From: Actinomycetota bacterium
Lineage (GTDB): Bacteria; Actinomycetota; Actinomycetes; Streptosporangiales; Streptosporangiaceae
Assembly (NCBI GenBank): GCA_003541285.1
Contig: DPMS01000372.1
Span: 1-5,328 of the forward strand
Direction: 5' to 3'
DNA length: 5,328 nt
The position numbers and the translations under genes are program-made. The first letter of the stretch is position 1. Every line of letters begins with the position of its first letter. Shown here piece after piece: positions 1 through 5,328 of the stretch. Below the pieces are notes generated by a model. That model had not been told where the DNA came from. It saw nothing but the letters and a program-made list of their open reading frames with translations, and ran no database searches.

Positions 1-56
1 CAGCGGCGGAACGGGCCGGGGCGGGCAAGGCGGGCCGGCCGGGCCAGGCCGGCTGA
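1..56 (+). CDS. Possible C-terminal end of upstream gene (recN expected by synteny)
   Basis: Frame 3 is open from the left edge and encodes 17 residues (AAERAGAGKAGRPGQAG) before a TGA at 54-56. Nearly every third position is G or C, as in the real genes here. No domain is visible in so short a piece. In mycobacteria and many other actinobacteria the gene before steA is recN, the DNA-repair ATPase, so a divergent Ala/Gly-rich RecN tail is the natural guess. That rests on gene order, not on sequence. The other two plus frames are also open at the edge, but they run to stops at 142-144 and 200-202. They would overlap the steA start region and look less protein-like. Confidence 0.35.
   Translation, partial: AAERAGAGKAGRPGQAG
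34..53 (+). terminator. GC-rich hairpin at the end of the upstream reading frame
   Basis: GCCGGCC (34-40) and GGCCGGC (47-53) are perfect reverse complements around a 6-base loop (GGGCCA), directly before the TGA at 54-56. A 7-bp all-GC stem is very stable and could end or pause the upstream transcript. No T-run follows, so it is not a classical intrinsic terminator. Hairpins without a U-tract have been proposed as terminators in high-GC actinobacteria. In such GC-rich coding DNA a stem like this can also arise by chance. Confidence 0.3.
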
Positions 57-84
57 CGTGGACCGCTACCCTCCCGATCCGGGA

Positions 85-97
85 AGACAGCCTGTCT
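85..97. promoter_or_regulatory. Perfect inverted repeat upstream of steA, candidate operator
   Basis: AGACAG (85-90), one central base, then CTGTCT (92-97) make a perfect 13-base palindrome in the only non-coding stretch of the window, about 52 bases before the steA start. The one-base centre argues against an RNA hairpin as its main role and suggests a DNA site for a dimeric regulator. It does not match the actinobacterial LexA box. A weak TAnnnT-type -10 (TACCCT, 67-72) lies just upstream, but I see no convincing -35 element, so no promoter is called. Confidence 0.35.
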
Positions 98-135
98 GCG
101 ATGAGGTGTGCGGATACGGGCGCTGCACGGGTCTG

Positions 136-141
136 GCAGGA
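136..141 (+). promoter_or_regulatory. Ribosome binding site deciding the steA start
   Basis: GCAGGA at 136-141 lies 8 bases before the ATG at 150, a normal Shine-Dalgarno spacing. The in-frame GTG at 108 has only a purine run that almost touches it (100-106), and the ATG at 177 has no Shine-Dalgarno-like sequence. This supports 150 as the start. The next codon (153) is also ATG, with 11-base spacing, and is a close alternative. Confidence 0.6.
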
Positions 142-149
142 TAGTTGCG

Positions 150-1343
150 ATGATGGCCCAGTTCCTCAAGCTCCCCATGAAGCACCGGAGCAGGCCGGAT
201 GACCTGCCTGGTGTTGTTGGGCCAGCCCGCCTGGACCGCCGGACCAAGCACCTCACCAAACGGCTCCGCCCCGGTGACGTCGCCATCATCGACCATGAGG
301 ACCTGGACCAGCTCAGCGTTGACGCCCTGATCGCCCATCAGGTCGTTGCCGTGGTCAACGTGGCCACCAGTATCAGCGGCCGTTATCCCAACCTCGGCCC
401 GGAGCTGCTGATCAAGGCTGGTATCCCGCTGGTCGATGGCGTGGGACCCGACGTGTTCGCACGGGTGCACGAAGGGACGCTGGTCCGCCTCGACGGGGAC
501 ACCCTCTACCTTGGTGACGAGGTGGTCGCCAAAGGCCGGCTGCAGACGGCCGAGTCGGTGGCGGCAGCGATGATCGAGGCCAGGGCGGGGCTCGCGGAGC
601 AGGTCGCGGCGTTCGCGGTCAACACCCTGGAGTATGTCCAGCGCGACCTGGACATGCTGCTCGACGGGGTCGGCATGCTGGACCTGCGGACCAAGATGGA
701 AGGCCGGCATGTGCTGGTGGTCGTCCGCGGCTACCACCACCGGGAGGATCTGGCTGCGCTGCGCTCCTATATCCGGGAGTTCAAGCCGGTCAAGATCGGT
801 GTGGACGGCGGGGCAGATGCCCTGCTCCAGGCCGGGTACCGGCCCGACGTCATCGTCGGCGACATGGATTCGGTGTCCGATGCCGTGCTCGCCTCCGGGG
901 CGGAGATCATCGTGCACGCCTACCCCGACGGGCGGGCGCCCGGCCAGAGCCGGGTCGAGTCGCTGGGCCTGCCCAGCGTGCTGTGCCCGTCCGCGGGCAC
1001 GAGCGAGGACATCGCGCTGCTGATCGCCGATGCGAAAGATGCCAAGGTGATCGTTGCCGTCGGCACCCACTTCTCGCTGGAGGAGTTCCTCGACAAGGGC
1101 CGCCCCGGGATGGGCAGCACATTCGTGACCCGGCTGCGGGTGGGAGGCAAGCTGGTGGACGCCAAGGGCGTCAGCCGGCTGTACCGGCCGCTGGTCTCCG
1201 GCCGGGCGCTGATGGCGCTCGTGCTGGCCGCATCCGCCACTATCCTCGTGGCGATGGCCGTCACCCCTGCCGGGCAGATCTTCCTGCGCTTCCTCGGTGC
1301 CCAGTGGGACGCGGCCCGATACTGGCTGACCGGACTACTTTAG
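150..1343 (+). CDS. steA: SteA, septal cell-separation protein with thiamin pyrophosphokinase-like domain
   Basis: The protein has 397 residues from the ATG at 150, close to the roughly 393 of M. tuberculosis Rv1697. A GTG at 108 would add 14 residues but has a poor ribosome site. The N-terminal part carries the family block SISGRYPNLGPE (about 74-85). The middle holds a thiamin pyrophosphokinase-like core with GVDGGAD (about 217-223) and VGDMDS (about 236-241). One C-terminal membrane helix (about 352-372) precedes a short polar tail, so the large domain should be cytoplasmic with a membrane anchor. In Corynebacterium glutamicum SteA works with SteB at the division site to allow cell separation through septal peptidoglycan hydrolysis. 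No catalytic activity is established as far as I know, and old annotations as a thiamin enzyme are unlikely. It is the first gene of the operon, and steB starts 6 bases after its TAG. Confidence 0.9.
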   Translation: MMAQFLKLPMKHRSRPDDLPGVVGPARLDRRTKHLTKRLRPGDVAIIDHEDLDQLSVDALIAHQVVAVVNVATSISGRYPNLGPELLIKAGIPLVDGVGPDVFARVHEGTLVRLDGDTLYLGDEVVAKGRLQTAESVAAAMIEARAGLAEQVAAFAVNTLEYVQRDLDMLLDGVGMLDLRTKMEGRHVLVVVRGYHHREDLAALRSYIREFKPVKIGVDGGADALLQAGYRPDVIVGDMDSVSDAVLASGAEIIVHAYPDGRAPGQSRVESLGLPSVLCPSAGTSEDIALLIADAKDAKVIVAVGTHFSLEEFLDKGRPGMGSTFVTRLRVGGKLVDAKGVSRLYRPLVSGRALMALVLAASATILVAMAVTPAGQIFLRFLGAQWDAARYWLTGLL

Positions 1344-1349
1344 GCCCTG

Positions 1350-2378
1350 ATGATCGACTTCCGATACCACCTGGTGTCCATCGTCGCCGTGTTCCTGGCC
1401 CTTGGGCTGGGGATCCTGCTCGGAGCGACGGCGCTTCAGCCATCCGCGCTCAAGGTGCTGGTGTCGACCTCGCAGCAGGAGCGTAAGCAGATCGATTCGG
1501 TCATCGCCACCAACGGCCAGCAGCGGAGCCAGATCGCCAGCAATGATGACTGGGCGCAGGCGGCGGCCCCCCTGCTGCTGCGCCAGCTGCTGGCCGGCGA
1601 GCAGGTGGTGCTGGTGGAGGCGCCGGGCGCGCCCGGTCAGGTGGTCAGCGGCATCACCCAGATGCTGGCCGAGGCGGGTGCCACGGTCAGTGGCCAGGTA
1701 GAGCTATCGTCCAAGTTCTTCGACGCCAGCCCACCCACCCAGGAGCAGCTCGGGCAGCTTGCGCAGCAGTTCGCGCTGGGGCAGACCCTGGCCAGCGGGA
1801 GCGCGATCAGCCAGGCCAGCCAGGTGCTGGCCGGCGCCATCCTGACCAGGGACGGTCCCGGGCAGCCGGTGGCGGGGCAGCGGGACAGTGCCAGCGCGGC
1901 ATTGCTGAGCGGATTCGCGGCCGGAGGTTTCCTGACCATCAGCGGGCACCCCAACGCGCGTGCCACGCTTGCTGTTGTGGTTTCTCCCGGCAACCCGGCC
2001 CCTAACACCGTCAGCCAGGGGCTGGTCACGTTCGCCCAGGCGCTGAACCTGGCCGGCCAGGGCACGGTCGTGGCCGGGACCGCGCAAGGCTCGGGCCCCG
2101 GCAGCGCCATCGACCTGCTGCGGGCGGCCAGCCAGGCCGGTCACCTGTCCAGTGTCGACAACGCCGACCACGTGGTGGGGCAGATCACTGTGGCCCAGGC
2201 CCTCGCCGATCTGCTGCGGGGGGTCAGTGGCAATTACGGTGCCCTGTCCAGCGCAGGCGCCGCTGGCCCCAGTCCCGCGCCCACCCCTTCGGCCACCCCG
2301 ACGGCCAGCCTGCCGGCCAGCCCGGGCGCACGGTCCTCGCGTGCCTCCCCCAGCGCGGTGGGGGTGGGGAAGTCATGA
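1350..2378 (+). CDS. steB: SteB / MctB-family envelope protein, partner of SteA
   Basis: The 342-residue protein begins MIDFRYHLVSIVAVFLALGL, the hallmark start of the SteB/MctB family (M. tuberculosis Rv1698), which fixes the ATG at 1350. Residues 7-28 form one membrane helix. Residues about 37-62 are Gln- and charge-rich and likely coiled coil. The remainder is a predicted extracytoplasmic alpha/beta domain containing the typical block SVDNADHVVGQI (268-279) and GNYG (294-297). The tail (about 302-342) is Pro/Ser/Ala-rich and probably disordered. It makes the protein longer than the mycobacterial one (about 314 residues). In corynebacteria SteB acts outside the membrane with SteA in controlling the septal hydrolase RipA. 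The name 'copper transporter MctB' comes from work in M. tuberculosis and should not be assumed here. Only a weak TAGG (1341-1344) precedes the start, so reinitiation after steA is likely. Its TGA overlaps the next start codon. Confidence 0.9.
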   Translation: MIDFRYHLVSIVAVFLALGLGILLGATALQPSALKVLVSTSQQERKQIDSVIATNGQQRSQIASNDDWAQAAAPLLLRQLLAGEQVVLVEAPGAPGQVVSGITQMLAEAGATVSGQVELSSKFFDASPPTQEQLGQLAQQFALGQTLASGSAISQASQVLAGAILTRDGPGQPVAGQRDSASAALLSGFAAGGFLTISGHPNARATLAVVVSPGNPAPNTVSQGLVTFAQALNLAGQGTVVAGTAQGSGPGSAIDLLRAASQAGHLSSVDNADHVVGQITVAQALADLLRGVSGNYGALSSAGAAGPSPAPTPSATPTASLPASPGARSSRASPSAVGVGKS

Positions 2379-3379
2379 ACCGCCGTCGCGGCCGGCCAGC
2401 CCGGGCGGGAGGTGCGGTGGCGGCGGCCGGCCTCGCCGCGGGTGCGGCCCGGGCTGCCTACACCGCGCGGAGCCAGCGGCCACCCGGCGGGGCGGCCGTC
2501 TGGACCAGGACCAACCATCGCGGCGAGCCGGTCACCTTGCTGGCAGGCCCGGCCGTGGCCGCCGGCGCCGCTCTTGCCTGCGCGCTCACCCCAGGCCTGC
2601 CGCCCCGGGTGCGGGCCGCGCTGGTGGCAGGCGGGCTGGGGGCAGCCGCGTTCGGCGGCTATGACGATCTGGCCGGCAGTGGTGACCGCCGCGGGTTCCG
2701 CGGGCACCTGGGAGCGCTGGCCCATGGCGAGGTGACCACCGGGGCGGTCAAGCTCGGCGGAATCGGCGTGAGCGGCCTGGTGGCGGCGGCGCTGGCCGGA
2801 GGCCCGGCGGCCGACGTGATCATCAATGCCGGGCTCACCGCCGGCAGCGCGAACCTGCTCAACCTGTTCGATCTGCGGCCTGGCCGCGCCATCAAGGTAG
2901 CGGTGGCGGGCGGCTCGCTGCTGGCCCTCGCCGGCGCGCGGCGGGCCGGGGGGCGGCAGCGGCCGGGAGCGGCCAGGGCAGTGGCCGGCCCACTCGGTTC
3001 GGCGCTGGCCATGCTTCCCGCGGATCTGGGCGAGCGGGCCATGCTCGGCGACGCCGGCGCCAACGCACTGGGCGCAATGCTCGGCACGGCTGCGGCCGTG
3101 AGCCTGGGCCGGCCCGCGAGGGCCGCTCTGCTGGCCGGGATCACGGGCCTGACGGCAGCCAGTGAGGTGGTCAGCTTCACCGCGGTGATCGAGCGGACGC
3201 CCGCCTTGCGGTGGCTGGACATGCTCGGCCGCCGGCCTGCCGGGCCCGGCCGGACGGCGGGGGAGCCTCCGGCGCCTCCTGGCCCGGGGCGTGTGGCAGG
3301 CCACAGCCGGGCAGCACTCACCCTGGTGCCGCCAGAATCTCCGGGATCGGCGCCGGCCGCGGGCGCAGCATCGCCGTGA
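2375..3379 (+). CDS. MraY/WecA-superfamily polyprenyl-phosphate sugar-phosphate transferase-like membrane protein
   Basis: This 334-residue protein has about eight to ten Ala/Leu/Gly-rich membrane segments. Family motifs appear in the right order. TRTNHRGEPVTLLAG (44-58) sits where MraY has its N-terminal substrate loop. GGYDDLAG (94-101) carries the paired Asp97-Asp98. RGHLGALAHGEVTTGAVK (109-126) resembles the Lys/Gly-rich loop after it. NLLNLFDLRPGRAIK (160-174) replaces the usual N-x-x-D-G-x-D-G-L-A. MLGDAGANALGA (223-234) carries Asp226, matching the third catalytic Asp region. Such enzymes transfer a sugar 1-phosphate from a UDP-sugar to undecaprenyl or decaprenyl phosphate at the inner membrane face. 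The late His-rich loop of MraY and WecA (H-H-H or H-x-H-H) is not recognisable. The C-terminus (about 288-334) is a Pro/Gly/Ala-rich extension. The ATG shares ATGA with the steB stop, after a G-rich ribosome site (2361-2370). Superfamily is likely; substrate and activity are unknown. It is probably not the cell's main MraY. Confidence 0.75.
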   Translation: MNRRRGRPARAGGAVAAAGLAAGAARAAYTARSQRPPGGAAVWTRTNHRGEPVTLLAGPAVAAGAALACALTPGLPPRVRAALVAGGLGAAAFGGYDDLAGSGDRRGFRGHLGALAHGEVTTGAVKLGGIGVSGLVAAALAGGPAADVIINAGLTAGSANLLNLFDLRPGRAIKVAVAGGSLLALAGARRAGGRQRPGAARAVAGPLGSALAMLPADLGERAMLGDAGANALGAMLGTAAAVSLGRPARAALLAGITGLTAASEVVSFTAVIERTPALRWLDMLGRRPAGPGRTAGEPPAPPGPGRVAGHSRAALTLVPPESPGSAPAAGAASP

Positions 3380-5109
3380 CAGGCCCCCCGGCCACGGCGA
3401 CCGAACCTGGGCCGCTGCGGCAGGCGGGCCGGGGAATCGGGCGGGCGGCTGTCCTCATCGGGGGGATCACGGTGCTCACCCGGGTGGTGGGTTTCGGCCG
3501 CCAGCTTGTCTTCGCGCACACGGTCGGCAGCACCTGCCTGGGCACCGCCTATGCGACCGCCAACCAGGTGCCGAACATCATCTACGACATCGTCCTGGGT
3601 GGTGCGCTCACCAGCGCGGTGGTGCCGGTGCTGGCCACGGCTGCGGCCCGCCGGGCGGCCCCGGAAACGGCAGCTTCCATGGCCGCGGTCCACGGGCCGG
3701 ACGCCGCCCTGGCAGGTCCCGCCCTGGCAGACTCCGCCCCGGCCGGCCCCTCCCAGGCCGATACCGAGACCAGCCAGATCGCCTCGGCCCTGCTGACCTG
3801 GACGGTGGTCCTGCTCGCCCCGGCAAGCATCATCCTGGTGGCGCTGTCCGGGCCGCTCACCTCGCTGCTGCTGGCCGGCGCCCCGGGCTGCCACCCGGCG
3901 GCGGCCACCCAGACGGTCAGCTCACAGATGCTGGCGGTGTTCGCGCCGCAGATCCTCCTGTACGGCCTGGCGGTGGTGCTGTACGGCGTCTTGCAGGCGC
4001 ACCGGCGCTTCACAGCGCCCGCGCTCGCCCCGGTGCTGTCCAGCCTGGTGGTGATCGCTGCCTACGCTGCGTTCGTCCCGCTCGGTTACCCCTACCGGAA
4101 CCACCTGTCCGGGCTGCCGTTTTCCGCCCAGCTGATGCTGTCGGCCGGTACCACCGCCGGGGTGGCAGCGCTGGGCCTCACCGCGCTCGGGCCCGCGCTG
4201 CGGCTGCGGCTGCGGCTGCGGCCGACGCTGCGCTTCCCGCCCGGAGTGGCCCGGCGGGTACGCGGCCTCGCCGCAGTCGGCGTGGCCGCCCTGATCGCCC
4301 AGGACGTCTCCCTGCTGGTGGTGATCGTGCTCGCCAACGGCCACCGGGGGCAGGGCGCGCTGGTGCTGTACAACTACGGCTGGCAGATGTTCTTCGTGCC
4401 GTATGCGGTGCTGGCGGTGCCGATCGCGACCAGCGCCTTCCCGGCGCTGTCCGCCGCCGACGGGACGAGTTTCGACCAGACCACTGCCGCCTCCACCCGG
4501 GCGGTGATGCTGGTCTCCTGGCTCGGGGCGGCGCTGCTGGCCGGGACGGCTGTGCCAGCCTCCCGGCTGTTCGCGCTATCTCCCAGTGGGGCCCGGCAGC
4601 TGGCGGTCATCTTCGCGGCGTTCGCGCCCGGGCTGGTCGGATACGGCCTGGCGGCGAACTTGTCCCGGGTGCTGTTCGCCTGCCACCGCAGCCGGGTGGC
4701 CGCGGTCGCCCTGGTGAGCGGCTGGCTGGTGGTGATCGCCGCCGACCTGGCCATCGTGCCCGCCGTGCCGCCCCGCTGGGTGGTGGCGGTGCTCGGGCTG
4801 GGCAACACGATCGGGCTGACCGTGGCCGGGCTGGCACTGCTTGCCGCGGTCCGGGCCGTCCGGGGCGGAGCCGCGCTGCGCGGGTCCGGCCGAGCGGCAC
4901 TGGCCGGGCTGGGCGGGGCGATGGCCGGTATCGTGGCCGGGGCAGGCGTGTCCCTAGCCGTCAGGGTCCACGGCACCCTGCCGAACGCAGCCGTCGCGGT
5001 GCTCGTCTGCACCGTGGTGGCTGCGGCGTTCGGAGCGGTGGTGCTGGTGCTGGACGGCGGGGATCTGCGGGCGCTGGCCGCCCGCGCCAGGGCGAGGCTG
5101 GCACGATGA
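3376..5109 (+). CDS. murJ: MurJ/MviN-family lipid-linked glycan flippase (MOP superfamily)
   Basis: The 577-residue polytopic protein has about 14 membrane segments. I chose the GTG at 3376 because it forms a GTGA overlap with the upstream stop and leaves a normal N-terminus. A longer in-frame form from 3211 would add 55 Pro/Gly-rich residues shared with the upstream coding region and is unlikely. Family signatures are LTRVVGFGRQLVFAHTVG (34-51), VPNIIYDIVLGGALTSAVVP (65-84), FAPQILLYGL (189-198), QAHRRFTAPALAPVL (207-221) and VPYAVLAVPIATSAFPALSA (341-360). Arg36 and Arg42 align with the essential Arg18 and Arg24 of E. coli MurJ. The positions of E. coli Arg52 and Asp39 are Tyr70 and Thr57 by my alignment, which I recall as common in actinobacterial forms. 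MurJ proteins move lipid II outward across the membrane. This copy may serve a different lipid-linked sugar made by its neighbours. An Ala/Pro-rich insertion (about 92-132) lies between early helices. It ends in ATGA with the next gene. Confidence 0.85.
   Translation: MTGPPATATEPGPLRQAGRGIGRAAVLIGGITVLTRVVGFGRQLVFAHTVGSTCLGTAYATANQVPNIIYDIVLGGALTSAVVPVLATAAARRAAPETAASMAAVHGPDAALAGPALADSAPAGPSQADTETSQIASALLTWTVVLLAPASIILVALSGPLTSLLLAGAPGCHPAAATQTVSSQMLAVFAPQILLYGLAVVLYGVLQAHRRFTAPALAPVLSSLVVIAAYAAFVPLGYPYRNHLSGLPFSAQLMLSAGTTAGVAALGLTALGPALRLRLRLRPTLRFPPGVARRVRGLAAVGVAALIAQDVSLLVVIVLANGHRGQGALVLYNYGWQMFFVPYAVLAVPIATSAFPALSAADGTSFDQTTAASTRAVMLVSWLGAALLAGTAVPASRLFALSPSGARQLAVIFAAFAPGLVGYGLAANLSRVLFACHRSRVAAVALVSGWLVVIAADLAIVPAVPPRWVVAVLGLGNTIGLTVAGLALLAAVRAVRGGAALRGSGRAALAGLGGAMAGIVAGAGVSLAVRVHGTLPNAAVAVLVCTVVAAAFGAVVLVLDGGDLRALAARARARLAR
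3706..3750 (+). repeat. Three degenerate tandem 15-base repeats inside the flippase gene
   Basis: GCCCTGGCAGGTCCC, GCCCTGGCAGACTCC and GCCCCGGCCGGCCCC follow one another without gaps. They encode ALAGP, ALADS and APAGP (residues 111-125). The first ten bases of copies one and two are identical. The unit length is a multiple of three, so copy changes would keep the frame. The block forms the core of the Ala/Pro-rich loop that interrupts the usual MurJ fold. Confidence 0.7.
4198..4221 (+). repeat. (CTGCGG)x4 hexanucleotide tract in the flippase gene
   Basis: Four perfect copies of CTGCGG encode Leu-Arg four times (residues 275-282), in the Arg-rich linker between the membrane segments at about 250-272 and 295-318. 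MurJ proteins have a basic cytoplasmic linker in this region. Slippage would add or remove Leu-Arg pairs without shifting the frame. Confidence 0.75.
5094..5097 (+). promoter_or_regulatory. Ribosome binding site of the glycosyltransferase gene
   Basis: GAGG at 5094-5097, inside the end of the flippase gene, lies 8 bases before the ATG at 5106. It supports that start codon along with the ATGA overlap. Confidence 0.5.
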
Positions 5110-5328
5110 CCGGCCTGCGGGTCGCGTACGTGCTGGGCACCGCGGGCGGCGGGACCGGAGAGCACGTCGCGATGCTGGCGCGTGGGTGTGCTGGGCGGGG
5201 GATCGCGGTCACGGTGTACGGCCCTGCGCGGACGGGCCGGCAGTTCTTCGCTGACGCGCTGGCAGCCGTGGCGGTGACAGGCAGGCCGGCCGGTGCGGCG
5301 GTGGTGCCCGGACCAGCCGGTGCAGCGG
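5106..5328 (+). CDS. GT-B-fold (GT4-like) glycosyltransferase, N-terminal part, cut by window edge
   Basis: The frame runs open from the ATG at 5106 to the right edge, giving 74 codons. The protein starts MTGLRVAYVLGTAGGGTGEH, followed by VAMLARGCAGRGIAVTVYGP. This is the first beta strand, Gly-rich loop, helix and second strand of the N-terminal Rossmann domain of GT-B glycosyltransferases. The G-G-x-x-x-H-V style loop resembles family GT4. The donor-binding C-terminal domain and its E-x7-E motif lie outside the window, so sugar and acceptor cannot be named. The start overlaps the flippase stop as ATGA and has a GAGG ribosome site 8 bases upstream. The context suggests it adds a sugar to a polyprenyl-linked intermediate on the cytoplasmic side before flipping, or builds a related envelope glycolipid. 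Confidence 0.75.
   Translation, partial: MTGLRVAYVLGTAGGGTGEHVAMLARGCAGRGIAVTVYGPARTGRQFFADALAAVAVTGRPAGAAVVPGPAGAA

Noticed and set aside
67..72. TACCCT as a -10 promoter element for steA
   Set aside because: No -35 element is found at a suitable distance and the match is short, so it is not called as a promoter.
108..149. The GTG at 108 as the start of steA
   Set aside because: It lacks a properly spaced ribosome site, whereas the ATG at 150 has GCAGGA 8 bases upstream and gives a length close to known SteA proteins.
66..1070. A minus-strand open frame of 334 codons opposite steA
   Set aside because: It is a mirror of the high-GC codon pattern of steA, with a His/Gly/Asp-rich product and no recognisable domain.
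150..1343. Annotation of the first gene as a thiamin pyrophosphokinase
   Set aside because: Only part of the kinase-like signature is present, there is a C-terminal membrane anchor, and the gene order with steB identifies it as SteA.
1350..2378. Annotation of the second gene as a copper-transporting outer-membrane channel
   Set aside because: The protein has a single N-terminal membrane helix, no channel-like segments and no Cys or His clusters. The cell-separation role with SteA fits the context better.
3211..3375. An N-terminal extension of the flippase from an upstream start at 3211
   Set aside because: The added 55 residues are Pro/Gly/Arg-rich, unlike MurJ N-termini, and fall wholly within the upstream gene. 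The GTG at 3376 with a GTGA overlap fits the operon pattern.
2659..3894. A long minus-strand open frame of 411 codons overlapping the MraY-like and flippase genes
   Set aside because: Its product is Gly/Arg/Pro/Ala-rich with no family motif. It lies opposite two genes with clear motifs and membrane patterns. Long antisense frames are routine in very GC-rich DNA.
4374..5165. A minus-strand Ala/Ser/Thr-rich open frame opposite the end of the flippase gene
   Set aside because: Low-complexity composition is the expected complement of Leu/Ala/Val membrane codons. There are no motifs and no separate regulatory signals.

Overview
The window is very GC-rich, with codon third positions almost all G or C. 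Its gene order is the actinobacterial cell-separation locus steA-steB, which in Mycobacterium tuberculosis lies between recN and pyrG. I read it as chromosomal DNA of a high-GC actinobacterium, and the sequence alone does not fix the genus. There are no RNA genes, mobile elements, CRISPR arrays or transfer scars.

Layout: bases 1-56 are probably the last codons of an upstream plus-strand gene (recN is expected there), ending within a strong GC hairpin. Bases 57-149 are the only real non-coding stretch. They hold a perfect 6-bp inverted repeat (85-97) and the ribosome binding site of steA. The rest is one tight plus-strand operon: steA (150-1343), steB (1350-2378), a MraY/WecA-superfamily membrane protein (2375-3379), a MurJ/MviN-family flippase (3376-5109), and the start of a GT-B-fold glycosyltransferase (5106 to the right edge, incomplete). 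steA and steB are 6 bases apart. Each later junction is a 4-base stop/start overlap (ATGA, GTGA, ATGA), which points to translational coupling.

How the genes may work together: SteA and SteB are known from Corynebacterium glutamicum as septal proteins needed for daughter-cell separation, acting through control of peptidoglycan hydrolysis. The three genes after them look like a minimal lipid-linked glycan pathway: an enzyme that would load a sugar phosphate onto a polyprenyl-phosphate carrier, a MOP-family flippase, and a sugar transferase. Coupling such a module to steAB suggests a septum-associated envelope glycan or glycolipid, or an accessory lipid II-like pathway. That function is inference. 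The most noteworthy member is the MraY-like protein. It keeps the Asp-Asp and Gly-Asp catalytic motifs, but has an unusual central N-L-x-D-L-R-P-G-R motif and no recognisable His-His-His loop. It therefore appears to be a separate, poorly described subfamily.
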